From Morella rubra (lineage: Eukaryota > Streptophyta > Magnoliopsida > Fagales > Myricaceae), in contig CM025856.1 in the NCBI GenBank assembly GCA_003952965.2, positions 29,841,110 to 29,905,109 of the forward strand: 64,000 bases of DNA, given 5' to 3'. Both the position numbers and the translations under genes were made by a program. This document shows positions 48,034 through 59,273 of this stretch, one piece after another. Within the stretch, counting starts at the first letter, position 1, and each line of letters starts with the position of its first letter. The notes under the pieces are model-generated. The model was given only the letters and a program-made list of their open reading frames with translations. It was not told the origin of the DNA and searched no databases.

Positions 48034-50043
48034 AATTGGGATACGTCTTGTCGGCAGAGTTTCTTACCCTTGGAGCCAATCCGTTTTTCACCTCAATTGC
48101 TGGCGTTTGTTTATGTCGACAAAAATATGTTTTTGGTTGTATCATTTTGAGGATGCACTGGTGGTGTTTTGTTCTGTTTTGGTTTTTATGGCTTTAGGCC
48201 CTACATACATAGGAACTGCATTTTCAGTTGTGGATTAACTCAGTTTATGGTCCACGCGGCCCCCGTCCTGATACTTTTGGCTGCCTTCCTTCGGGGTTTG
48301 AAATCCCGGCCTTGAATTCCTTCTGTATGGCCTGAGAGGAGGATGGTTTGCAAAATCGTTTGCTATTTTCGTTCTTTCGTTGCTCCGTGAAAGCTGTGGC
48401 TAAGTTGAATTGATGAGACGGCATGCGCTGCAATACGCCTACATTCGACCAGATCGTTTTAAATCATGTGATCTACTTTAGTAGAATTGATCAATTGAAC
48501 ATTAAAAAGTTAGGGAAATTTAAAAATGACTGCCTTTGGTTTTATGAGATTTTTTAAAAATGTTACATTTTCGTTCGGAATTGGTGTCACATATCTTAAA
48601 AATAAGTATATATTATGATTATAATAATAAATAAAAAAGAAAATATATTTTTTACTTATAAATTATTATAATTTTTGCACAACTATTCATCTTGTGTTAT
48701 GAATATTATAATTATGTGTTATCATGGATGTTGTTACACTTTTATTATTTCAAACCGTTTGTTTTTTCACCATTATATATTCTTTTAATTCAGTTTAAAT
48801 TATTTTTGACTTAAGAAATGAACTTTTTGCATCAAGAAAGTAAACGTTCTTTTCTTGTAATTTCAAGTACTTCCTTCACGATCGGTAGAGTTTCGTGTTG
48901 ACATCCTGTTATAAACTAAAGAACAATACGATCTAGAAAAGCGTAACAAAGAGAGAAAAAAATAAATAGTTCTTCAGGAATTATGATGTATTTTAAATAT
49001 TGTTGTGTCTATAATACATATCAAGACTCATTTATATAAACGTAGAGTCATGTATAGAATTAAAAGGAATTTAAACGAAATTAAAAGGATATATAATGGT
49101 AAGAAAACTAATGGTTGAGAATAATAAAAATTTATAACTGTCATCATTTTTATATAATTATAATATTCATAATACTTTAAAATATGAATAAAGTTACAAA
49201 TGTAGAGAGGAAGCAATTTTGCATGCATGGCCAAATCACAGGTAGTTGTCAATTCTAGAAACTCGAAGTTTTTAAAAAATTTATCAAAATTTAGGTTTGG
49301 GCCCGTGAAAAATTGGAGATTGTGGTACTATTTTCCAAAGGAAAATCCTGATACTCTAGGAACCGCAGAGTAGCCTCGTCCGAACCCAGATTGTTTCATA
49401 ATCCTTTTTCTTTTCTCAGCAGATATCTTCAGAATCCTTGCTTGCACTAAAAGGTGACTCTCGAGGCAACGAAGGGAAATAACGTAGGAAAAAAAAAAAA
49501 AAAGGTAACGAAGGGAAATAACCTTTACAGTTTACACTGCAGATAGCTATCTCTACAGAGTACAGACTACGGCTCTACCCTAGCCAAACAGTTGTGTGGT
49601 GGGCCTTGAGACACGGGGACTAATTATGGGCCACCATTTGCAATGGCCCACCAGTTGAAATACCGCATATCAGCTTAAGCTCAGGTCAGGTGGGCCGCCT
49701 TAATTACAATTGGCGCTCACAAACTCAACGCACACCTAAAAACGAATACAGTGGGTTTTCTTTTATTTTTCGGTGAATAAGGATTTTTTTTTTTTTTGTT
49801 GAAAGGATAAAGAGAATTTTGCTTTTGCTTTTTTATCGTTGAAGCTAATAGCTACACGAATCTTTACGTCTGCGTCTCTAGTTGGGCCGGAGCCCAAGCT
49901 GGAAAGAGACTGCTAGGCCTAGCCTAGGCGTCCTGAAATCGGCGTGTATGGCTGAAATTGAAGCTTAGATTTTAAGCGGGGAGGAGATCCAACGGCATAC
50001 AGACTTGCGTCGAACAGAAGTCCAACTCTGCCACCCTTATGGT
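48034..50043. other. Intergenic region between the two Ran genes
   Basis: This holds the Ran copy 1 3' UTR and the promoter of copy 2. The middle (48500-49250) is very AT-rich. A 16-bp direct repeat around a poly-A tract lies at 49468-49522. No conserved coding sequence is seen. Confidence 0.45.
49468..49522. repeat. 16-bp direct repeats flanking a poly-A stretch
   Basis: AACGAAGGGAAATAAC occurs exactly at 49468-49483 and again at 49507-49522. Between them lie 23 bases consisting of GTAGG, a poly-A run and GGT. This is the structure of a target-site duplication around an extremely 5'-truncated, LINE-mobilised insertion, although a slipped duplication is also possible. Confidence 0.6.
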
Positions 50044-50050
50044 TATAAAA
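50044..50050 (+). promoter_or_regulatory. TATA box of Ran copy 2
   Basis: TATAAAA lies 73 bases before the ATG, a suitable distance for transcription starting about 30 bases downstream with a short 5' UTR. No equally clear box was found for copy 1. Confidence 0.5.
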
Positions 50051-50122
50051 CACTTCGCCCACAACAGGGTGCTCCATTCAGAACCAGAGCCCCTAAGCTA
50101 CTTTAACACTCCCTCCACAACA

Positions 50123-52253
50123 ATGGTCAGTCTTTCTTTCTGATCTCTCTCCTCTCGCTGTCGCTCTCTGTATTACGTACATTTTTAGGCTTTTTCTTCA
50201 TGGTGAGTGTTTGTTCTGTTTATAGGCGCTTTCGAATCAGCAACCTGTGGATCACCCTAGCTTCAAGCTCGTCATCGTCGGCGATGGTGGAACGGGTATG
50301 CCCTCTCTCTCTCTCTCTCTCGTGTTTCCTTGACTGTAGGATTTGGGAAAAGAAATTTTTTTGACTGTTCAATGTTGTGTTTTCTGTCGTTATTTTTGTT
50401 CGTTTCCTAAGACTGAAGTTCGATAGATTATTTACTTCTGCACTTTCTTGGCAATCGAACGGGGACGTATACGGGAGGACACCTAGTTGTTCATGATCGA
50501 TCGCCATTGAAATTGAGAGTTATTGGCTGCCATTTTTTTTGACCTATTATAACCTTCGTCAGCTTTACCACTTATTGACCTTTTAAAGTGTCGTTGGCTT
50601 TAGGTTCTCGCTTTTGATTTGTTTTCCCTCCTGAATAAAGCGTTTTTGTTCCGGTACAGGCAAGACTACATTTGTAAAACGGCACCTTACTGGAGAGTTT
50701 GAGAAGAGATATGAGCGTAAGAACTCTTTCTTCCATCTTTCTCATTTCAAGAATTTGGCCCATGTGCGCTCATGTGAAATTGATTACTAAATACGGTTTG
50801 CGGAATTGTGATCATTTCTACATATAGCCACAATCGGCGTGGAAGTTCATCCACTGGACTTCTTCACGAATTATGGGAAGATCAGGTTCAACTGCTGGGA
50901 CACTGCTGGTCAGGAGAAGTTCGGTGGACTGCGAGATGGTTACTAGTACGTGCTCTATGCCATGTATCTTAAAATATTGAATTAGCTTGTATAATATCAA
51001 TGGCTATGTCGGTGGATCTGTGGCATTCTTACCTTATATATATTCAGATTATATAACTTGAGATTCTATTTGTGATGTTCTGCGTTTTGGTGCTTTGTGA
51101 TGGGGTTGTTGGACTAACACTTATGTATTAGGGGGAGTGAGTCCTTTAGTTGATGGGACTAAATCTCTAGTATATGTGAATTGTATGCGACAAAGAGTGT
51201 CTGGGTTTGAGTACTTCAAAAGTTTGGATTTTGATTCACAGGACCTCTGTTTCATTTGAAGGGTCATTGCATTTGTTTTGTTTTTTTTTTATTCACTTCA
51301 ATCTTGCCACACTCTATATGACTAGATATCCTGAATGGAATGACTTTTGACATTGATTCGTTCATTCAGACTTGGCTTTGTTTTCTGTGCGTTCTGATTT
51401 TCAGTATTCATGGACAATGTGCTATCATCATGTTTGATGTCACCGCTCGTTTGACGTACAAAAATGTCCCAACATGGCACCGTGATCTGTGCAGGTGATC
51501 TGATGAAACGCTTATTTTTTCTTTCTCCCGCTCCAATCTGCCATATGATACAACTACTTCTGTTCCTTCGTTCATTTCTTCCTCTTCCACATCTCTCTTT
51601 TTCGAAGTAGAAGAGCCTTCTAAGTGGACTCTATTTCATCAGGGTCTGTGACAACATTCCGATAGTGTTGTGTGGAAACAAGGTAGATGTCAAAAACAGG
51701 CAGGTCAAAGCAAAGCAGGTTACCTTTCACAGGAAGAAAAATCTCCAGTACTACGAAATTTCTGCAAAGAGCAATTACAACTTTGAGAAACCTTTCTTGT
51801 ACCTTGCCAGAAAGCTAGCAGGGTAATGGTTGAGCGTGTCTATTGCGTTTCATTTTTTTTTTGTTTTTGCCATTTTGGGTTTGCTTCTTTACTACCTCTG
51901 CAGACTCAGAAGTGGGAAGAGAGTTTGACTTTTTTCTCTGATTACTGCAGAAGTGTTGATCTACACTTTGTTGAATCTCCTGCTCTTGCTCCTCCAGAAG
52001 TTCTAATTGACATGGCTGCGCAAGCACTGTGAGTGATAACGCCTTTTCTCCCAAATTCGTTTTGGCTTCCCTTTCTGATATCCTTGTTCCCTCATCAGTG
52101 AATGGTTTTTTTTACTGCTAACTTTTCCGAATCCTTCGTTAACAACATTTTGTAACACAAATTATGGTGGAACTATTTTTCAGGCATGAAGCGGAGTTGG
52201 ATAAAGCAGCAGCACAGCCTCTTCCCGATGAAGATGATGATTTTATTGAGTAG
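50123..52253 (+). CDS. RAN: Ran GTPase, copy 2
   Basis: This is the second, tandem Ran gene with the same role in nuclear transport. Exons 50123-50125, 50226-50295, 50660-50716, 50828-50945, 51405-51494, 51643-51822, 51951-52028 and 52184-52253 have exactly the lengths of copy 1, for 221 residues. G1 to G5 motifs are intact ([27 protein letters not shown]). Differences from copy 1 cluster in a few places: [11 protein letters not shown] instead of [11 protein letters not shown] just before G3, SVDLHF instead of [16 protein letters not shown] instead of [10 protein letters not shown], and the tail DEDDDFIE instead of DDDDDAFE. The ATG-only first exon is conserved. Introns are unrelated in sequence, so the duplication is old or introns diverged quickly. 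Confidence 0.96.
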
Positions 52254-53795
52254 TGGGGGTCCTGCCAGTTTTATGTGTTTGGACAGTTGACATCGCCATG
52301 TTGCTTCAGTTACTATGTAGATGACTTGTTCTTAGGGTTTTGCTTTGTTTTTTTGTTTTTTTTTAAAAACGCAGTGATGAATGAAAATTTTTTATTTCTG
52401 AAACTAGGGCTTCATCGAGTAGAGTGGAACTCGAGAAATTCACTGCGTTTACATGATATCCCTCTTTGCACTTGCGCATTTATTTGTTTCTTTTGTCTCT
52501 CTTCAAAGGATTTGAGTCTTAGGCGGCACATTGTCATCCCCATTTGGCTACCCGTTCTTCCTGTAAGTTAGAGAAATTCATGATGTCTTTTTAAGTGAGA
52601 GCCACTAATGGTGAAACACAAACACCAAGATATGTGTTCTACAAATGGTTACCTAATTGGTGGATTCTTATTAAGGCACGCCAGTATACCAAAACGTAAC
52701 CGGCACCACATCTGATTCAGTCTGCAACCCAACATGGCATAATTTAGCGGAAGGCAGCTACAACGTCAAGTCGAGTCATTTTTGCTCTTCTGAGATAAAA
52801 AGCCAGGAGTCAGGCAGTTCCTCGAACAACCAAACCTTCCCAATGTTGGTTGGAAGGATAGCTCACAGATGCAATAATGCATTATAAAGATCACCGTCCT
52901 TCCATCACCTGCTTGATCAAGTGGAGAAGACACACAGATTCATAGTAGTGTTGGCCTGTAATAAAAAAATACAATTGGAAAGAAAGCTCAAAAGCTTGCA
53001 GATCCATCTCTGATGCGACCCAATAAGATCCCACCCTGATGGCAATCAAGCCTCCAACTCTGGCCCTGGAAAAAGCAGGGGATTCATCAATAGCATTTTC
53101 GAAATAGAACTCCAAGAGCTAAATGGGGAGGAAACCAAGCAACCATACTGGAAAATGGTTATACAAATGGATCAAAACATAACTTTCTTTTTACTCCCTC
53201 ATTTGGATGACAAATCACTTGATCTTATGACTTCACCAGAAGGAAGCGAACTGGATTGTCGATACAAGGAGCGAAAGGGATAACGACAGTTGCAACTAGT
53301 CATCCCCTGATCCCCATATCCATAAAGTCAGATATAGAAGCTTAGCTTTTGAAAGCTCCTCAGCTCCTCTTTTTTTCCCCCCTTTTCTTATTTCTCTGTC
53401 TGCAAGATCTCCAAAATAAGAGTTGCAGGTAGAGGTTGCTAAGAACTTCAGTAAAAGATATAGCCAAACCTTTCTAATGACTAAAAGAAATTCAGTATCT
53501 TTGCTGAAACATAATTACATATCATAAATCCTCTCTAAAAATAGAATTCCATATACAGCTGTTTGTGTGTGTGTGTGTGTGTGTGAAGAAGGAAAATGGG
53601 GAATACAGAGCAGTTCAATTAGCCTGGAAATATTCATTTCTGTATAACAATATTCCGTACATAATTTCCAAAGTACAGAGTGAATCACCAAGAACAAAAT
53701 GTAACCATTCCTCCTGCTTCTTACAATGTTGTTAGGGCGTTAAAGCCACCTGGAATATACTATTCTGTAGGAGATCAAAATCCCTGGATTATCAG
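52254..53795. other. Convergent region between Ran copy 2 and the Agenet-ENT gene
   Basis: This holds the 3' flanks of two converging genes. No conserved coding sequence is seen. A (GT)n microsatellite lies at 53564-53585. Confidence 0.45.
53564..53585. repeat. (GT)n microsatellite
   Basis: About eleven GT units, the first interrupted by one extra T, lie in the presumed 3' flank or 3' UTR of the Agenet-ENT gene. Confidence 0.85.
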
Positions 53796-55317
53796 CTAAT
53801 TAAGATGAAGGCCAGATCCAGGTGATTTTAGATTCCTTATCTCCATCAAATGTTCATCATTAGAAATGTTGAGTGAAATGCGGAGATTAGTTAATAGAGC
53901 TTCTTGTTCCCAACTTAAGGGCCCAGAAGCATATATTGCCCCTAGAGTACTTCGATATGCATGCAACTCTAATCTATGGATTCTTGCTGCTATATCCTCT
54001 TTCAGAGAAAGGGGACATTTTCCTTCCTCATCTCCACAATTGCTAAAGGAATCTGCATCACTACAAAGGGTATCTGCATCTTGAATTGGACCTGATAAGA
54101 GACGACCAGACAGCTTATTTGGACTGTAACTAACAACACTACAACTACCGACAGAGGAAGCAACACTACCACAACCAGTATCTTCTGAACTTCTTTCATG
54201 AATACTCAAATTAGAACCACTATGACTTCCCCTCTCCAATTCAAAATATCCCGTTGTTTGATTATTAGAGGAAGCATGCATGTATGTTTCACCCAGAATT
54301 ACTCGTGGGTACGCAACAGCATCTACCTTTTTCAGCAAGGGGGATGGGGACCCTGAAATGAATCTTCGATGCTCACCCTCTTTCTGGATTCGTCTCGTTT
54401 TCCTGGTATATGCTTCAGTATGAGACGAGCAATAAGGGGATGATCTCTTCAGTGTTCTAAATGAGACAATATGAGACTCCTGGAAACAAGTATTGTCTTC
54501 AGCAGCTAAACAATTATTTCCTGCCAGCATCTTTCTTCTTGCATTGAATTGCCGAAAGTCAGAAGTCTCCTCATGACTGTTGAAGCAAGATGGTTTCTGG
54601 GATTTCACAACCTCATAGCTTCCTGAACCCTGTGAACATGATCCAACATAAAATCAGTCAACGCAAAGATACAGATAGCATATACTAAGTCAGTGGCACT
54701 TTGTTCCAGAGAAAAAAAAAACCAAGCCATCCATCAGGGCAGTGTGCTTCTAAATTAAAAGTTCAAAGTTTTTAGTAATCACTAAACAAACATTTGCCAT
54801 CTTACAATTAGCACCCCATTAGTTAGGTAAATTAGGAGTCGAGATTGAATCCGCTCTGGGACCAAGTAAAAGGAAAGCAAGAACCAACCAAAGCAAGAGA
54901 CAAATAGAAACTCACCTTTCCAATAACAAACCATTCATCATTTTGCCAGAACTGACGGACCCTGATGTTGGATCTGTGAACTATGAACTCCTCACAGCAT
55001 CCCAATAGCCTAGTCAAATACTTATCTCTACCCAAAACCTTCAAAACCATAGCTATTTTCCAAGAACCACCATCAAACACTTCCACAATATCTCCAACTA
55101 CCCAACTCTCCATACTTCCTGCCAAAGGAGGACAAGGCCTAATGGCATTCCTTGGAACTCTCTCCAAAAATACCTCACTTCTCACATCGTGAGAATCTTC
55201 GTACATCACACGGTAAGTGTGTCCATTACCTGATATAATCTTAGCACAACGCCACTCGCCTGTAGGCACCTCTTTCTTTCTTAGTACCTCCACTTCACTT
55301 CCCTTTTTGAATCTCAT
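53796..55317 (-). CDS. Agenet (Tudor-like) and ENT domain protein
   Basis: This is a plant nuclear protein with an N-terminal Agenet/Tudor-like pair, a fold that reads modified histone tails or RNA, and a C-terminal ENT (EMSY N-terminal) helical domain. Exons 55317-54916 and 54629-53796 give 1236 nt, 411 residues. Agenet 1 covers about residues 1-60 (FKKGSEVEVLRKKEVPTGEW ... YRVMYEDSHD) and Agenet 2 about 70-130 (WVVGDIVEVFDGGSWKIAMV). A Ser-rich basic linker (TRKTRRIQKEGEHRR) follows. The ENT domain is near the end (DIAARIHRLELHAYRSTLGA ... WEQEALLTNLR). The order Agenet-ENT is the reverse of EMSY-LIKE proteins, so this is the other plant ENT subfamily. A 5' UTR intron is likely from 56070 (GTGAGTG donor) to 55353 (TTTTCAG acceptor), minus strand. 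Domain calls are firm; the precise role is unknown. Confidence 0.88.
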
Positions 55318-57696
55318 GATTGCAATGCTAACGGAACTAAAAATTACACAACCTGAAAACCAATAAATTAGATGTTACAAGCAGAGAAAAATATCTTCCT
55401 TCATTCAAAATAATCACATCCTAATCAAAAAAATAGTACTTCTATCATAAATCCAATTTCATCAAAAAAAGCAACAACTCCAAGAGCAGTAACATTACTG
55501 TCTATGTAATTCCGAATACCGAATGAAAGATTTTTGTCTTTCATCTGGATCAGCCATTTAGGTAGTTATGGGAACAACTATATATAATATGTTAACTGAA
55601 AAAAAGGATCTTGTTTCAAAGAGAACCAAAAATGCAACAAACCTAAATCAGATATGATAAAAAATTTTAAACATGAAGAACACCAGAAAACGGTTGATGC
55701 TTCATGCAGATTGATTAAAAAACCATCAGTTTCCGAAAAGACCAGAATTTATAAGAAGTTAAACCAAACAGTAATCTGAAACCCCCAATCTACAGCAAAA
55801 GTACTCAATCCAAAGCTCAGATACCATAAAATAAAGGAAATCAAACCAATTTAAATCCAAAGAAACTCATCAAGCAGGTATTCCACAAAACTCGGAAAAA
55901 AAAGGCCCAATTTCTTAAACATGATGAGAACATCAAGCTCCGAAAAAAAAAAGCCAGAAACCCGAATCTTCATTGGCACCAAAACAAAAACAGATAGGAC
56001 GACAATTAACAGGAATTCATAGCGAAAATCAAAACCCTAGAACTACAAAATGCAGACAGAATTCACTCACCTTCCTCAATGATCGTGGAGAAGTCGACCA
56101 CTGATAATCCGGTTTTCTTTCTCCCTTATCGATTTGTGCTTCTCTTTCTAATAGATTTGAGTAATTTGTGATTGCGGATGGTAAGGGGGAAAATCAAAAG
56201 CTAGGGTCTCTGAAAACAAAAATACGCATATGTAATTACAATAATAAATAGTTAAATAGTATATATATTTTTTTTTCTCTCTCCCTCTCTATTATTTTTT
56301 GTTTTTACGTGGTTTTCAAGCTTAAATCGCAACCATAAAAAGGAGGGGGTGCGCAGTGCGCAAGCCCCTGTGCAAAGCCTTATCTAGCACCTCTTCCTTT
56401 GTGTGTTTTTTTTTTTTAAAGTTCCTTTTCACAAATTATAATCCACAATTTTGCTATGGCCTATGAAGCAAGTAACTATTTCTATTTAATTCTTCCTTTT
56501 ATATTCAGAAATTACGTAGAGCGTTCAGATTTATCAAGACTGTCTCTTTTATAGTTGCTGTAATAATTTTATAACTTATTTCACTTGATTTCTTAACAAC
56601 AACAAAATGAAATGGGAGAGAGATGAAAAAAAAAGATAATTTAATTTTAATAAAATTCAATCTCTCTACGACCAATTAAGAAGAGATTTAAGATTTCCCG
56701 ATTATCATTAATTGCTTAGATTTTCTTCCCCCCCCCCCCCCCCCCCCTTTTTTTTTTTTTTTTATCTACCTTTCTACAAATTAAATAAAAAAAGCATTTG
56801 AGATTCACTAGGATACCTACCCACATAGGTTGTTGGATGGGAATATCTAACTACTAGGTGCCTGCAACATGAAGGGTCGAATATCTTTCCTATTGGGTAA
56901 AATTCACTAGGAAATTGCATGTAGACCATACCAAACTTCGACTTGAAAACTACCACCCTCTCACTTCCACAAAGTATAGTTATCTAGCTAGACACGACAA
57001 CCCCCCCCGCCCCCCACAAAATAATTAATATAAAACATTTGGGATAATTATTGTTTATAATAAGCCCATTGAGGTTTATACAAAAAATAAAAAGAAAAAG
57101 AGAACCAAACTTAACCCATCAAAATAGAATCTATTTTGTTTCACCGAAGTAGAACCCGATATATATTTGAAAAGTTTAAGCTATTAAAAAAATAACTTAG
57201 TAAATTATTCGTAGTAATTATCAAGTAACAAAATTAGATGCATTTTAAATGAATAATTATTTTAATTAAAAAAATTATATTATATTATATCGAATAACTA
57301 ATTTATGAAGAATAGAAATACTTGGGCTTAAATTCTAATTCATAAGCCCAATTTGACAAAAAAAAATAGGCACCAAATCCAGGCTCAAAATGCCTAAAAC
57401 TAGTCTTCGGCCCATACAAAATTTAGCCAAAAAAATGCCCACTTATTTGAACCGGAGCCTAAAACGAGGTTCGGTACCGAATTGGTGTACAAATAGTTTC
57501 CACGTAGACAGAGGAGCTGAAAGAACCGACCCAAGAATGTAGGTAAGGTCACGTTCATGTCCTTGAGTTGACCGCATCTCATTCAAAAGCATAATCAGAA
57601 GTCCCATAGTTCCACGTATCATAGGGTATTCCAAAATTCTCAGAGAAAAATTGAACACCCACAGCAATCCATATGAAGCTCCTTTCATAAAGTCTC
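55318..57696. other. 5' region of the Agenet-ENT gene and AT-rich DNA
   Basis: Bases 55318 to about 56180 hold a probable 5' UTR with one intron. Beyond lies AT-rich intergenic DNA with a C20-T16 homopolymer pair (56728-56763) and a second C-rich run near 57001. The segment 57443-57696, adjoining the atp9 insert, has an unrecognised open frame on the minus strand that may also derive from mitochondrial DNA. Confidence 0.45.
56728..56763. repeat. Poly-C (20) followed by poly-T (16)
   Basis: Twenty C are followed directly by sixteen T. Such homopolymer pairs are prone to length error in sequencing, so the lengths are approximate. Another C-rich run lies about 240 bases to the right. Confidence 0.85.
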
Positions 57697-57900
57697 TATA
57701 GCTTCGGTTAGAACAAAGCCCAAAATAGCATAACCAAATGATTGTTTAGCTAATGATGGATTTCACACGACGGAATGGATCAAAGAACTGAACACGTTTC
57801 CAATACCGACAGCAGCACCCGCTAAAGCAAATTGTAGCAGCTCCGGCACCCATTGATTTTGCACCTTCTAACATCTTGGGTTGATAATTCTCGTTATGCT
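57697..57900 (-). pseudogene. atp9: Nuclear copy of mitochondrial atp9 (NUMT), disabled
   Basis: The minus strand from 57874 reads MLEGAKSMGAGAATI, the start of mitochondrial ATP synthase subunit 9 (subunit c). It continues, after one inserted T (about 57829), as LAGAAVGIGNVFSSLIHSVV, then a TGA in place of the Arg codon, then NPSLAKQSFGYAILGF and LTEAI, where the match stops. Upstream of the ATG, bases encoding a KREY-SQP-like extension also match mitochondrial atp9, so the insert extends to about 57900. The frameshift, the stop and the missing C-terminal third show that it is a dead organellar insertion. Confidence 0.88.
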
Positions 57901-59273
57901 TTTTTATTCATGATTTTTTGCTATGGATTCTCATATTAGAACATCCGAAGATGGCACCCGAAGCACTAAAAGGAGTTAAGAAGAGAGATTTTCAGCTTTC
58001 ACGAAAACTTTCATGTCCTCACAGAAGATAGTGAAGCATGCTAGCTGATTGGCATACTCGAAAAAAAACGATAGCAATCTAAAAAGATAGAGAAATTAAA
58101 TTAACGAGAATGCAAAGTCTGGCAGCCAACTTAGTGTAACCAAACAATAGCATGGTAACTGATTTGAGCATCTCAATAGCAAGTAAATGAAAAATTACAT
58201 TGAGAAAAAAGGACATGTTTGGGCGTCAACTCCGCAACCAAAATACAGCAAGTTCGAAGGCCCAAAGAGATATTATAAAAACTTAAATGATATACATTCT
58301 TTTCCTGTTAAATTATAAGAGCAATTAAGAAGCCCAAAGAGATAATATATTATAAAAATAATGCATAAAATTCATGTGAGAGGAAGCAGATAACCTGGTT
58401 GAGAAACGTAGACTCCGAGGGATCTAGAAACTACACAGATGATCTTAGGAGCAATAGAATGAAAACACTTGCTTCTTGAGCTTAAAACCATTAACCAGAG
58501 AGTAGCCTTTAGGACTCAAACTCCACAAGTAGTCCGCGGCTCACTCATTAATCCCTCGAACATTCATTATCCACAATTTTCGGGTTTCAAGGTCCTATCC
58601 TTCCCCTTCCACCCAACAGCAAAAAAAACACCCCAAACTCTTTCTTCTCTGTTACTAAGGTCGGTCCAAAGGCAGCCAAAACGTCTATAAACTCATTATG
58701 AACAATAACTAGCAGGCACTGACGTCCTTTAGAATATCCACTTGAAAATTACTCGTCTTCAATGTACAGCCCACAGCCTATCAGTTTAGATAAATGGAAA
58801 TCAGATGGTCGAAACAAATGCTAATAATTGGAGTAAATGATGAGAATACCGTCAGGATGCTAACAATTGGAGTAAATATCTAACAATCAAGTCAAACTTT
58901 AAACAACTCATACATAAGACCCAATTGAAGCGAATTATTAATTCACGAACCAAAACTGCAATTTGACCAATACCTCCAAGTGTGCAGAAGCGCAGAGGAT
59001 ATTTTTGAGCAAATTTGGGCTTATTCTCTTCAAGCTCTGAGTAAGAGATGATGCTAGCAGATCAAAGAAGAAAATATGTACCCCATAAAACCATCTCCAC
59101 CGTCATCAGAGTTATGAGATTCAAATAACTCATACGATTTCAATAATGGAACTTTCCATTCCAAAGAGATGGCAAAACAAAACATTGCAGGTCATGATAT
59201 ATTTCTTCTTGGAAGGATGAGGCAGCAGCTGGTAGCAACTTGAAACAAAAACCCATCAACCAGTTATTTGCAC
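57901..59273. other. Intergenic region, nothing recognised
   Basis: No conserved coding sequence, RNA gene or clear repeat is seen. Part of the left end may still belong to the mitochondrial insertion. The right end is the 3' flank of the PPR gene. Confidence 0.4.

Noticed and set aside
57443..57688. 81-codon frame on the minus strand beside the atp9 insert
   Set aside because: It looks membrane-like, but I cannot match it to any mitochondrial gene, and it runs into the atp9 match without a clear border; recorded only as possible NUMT flank.
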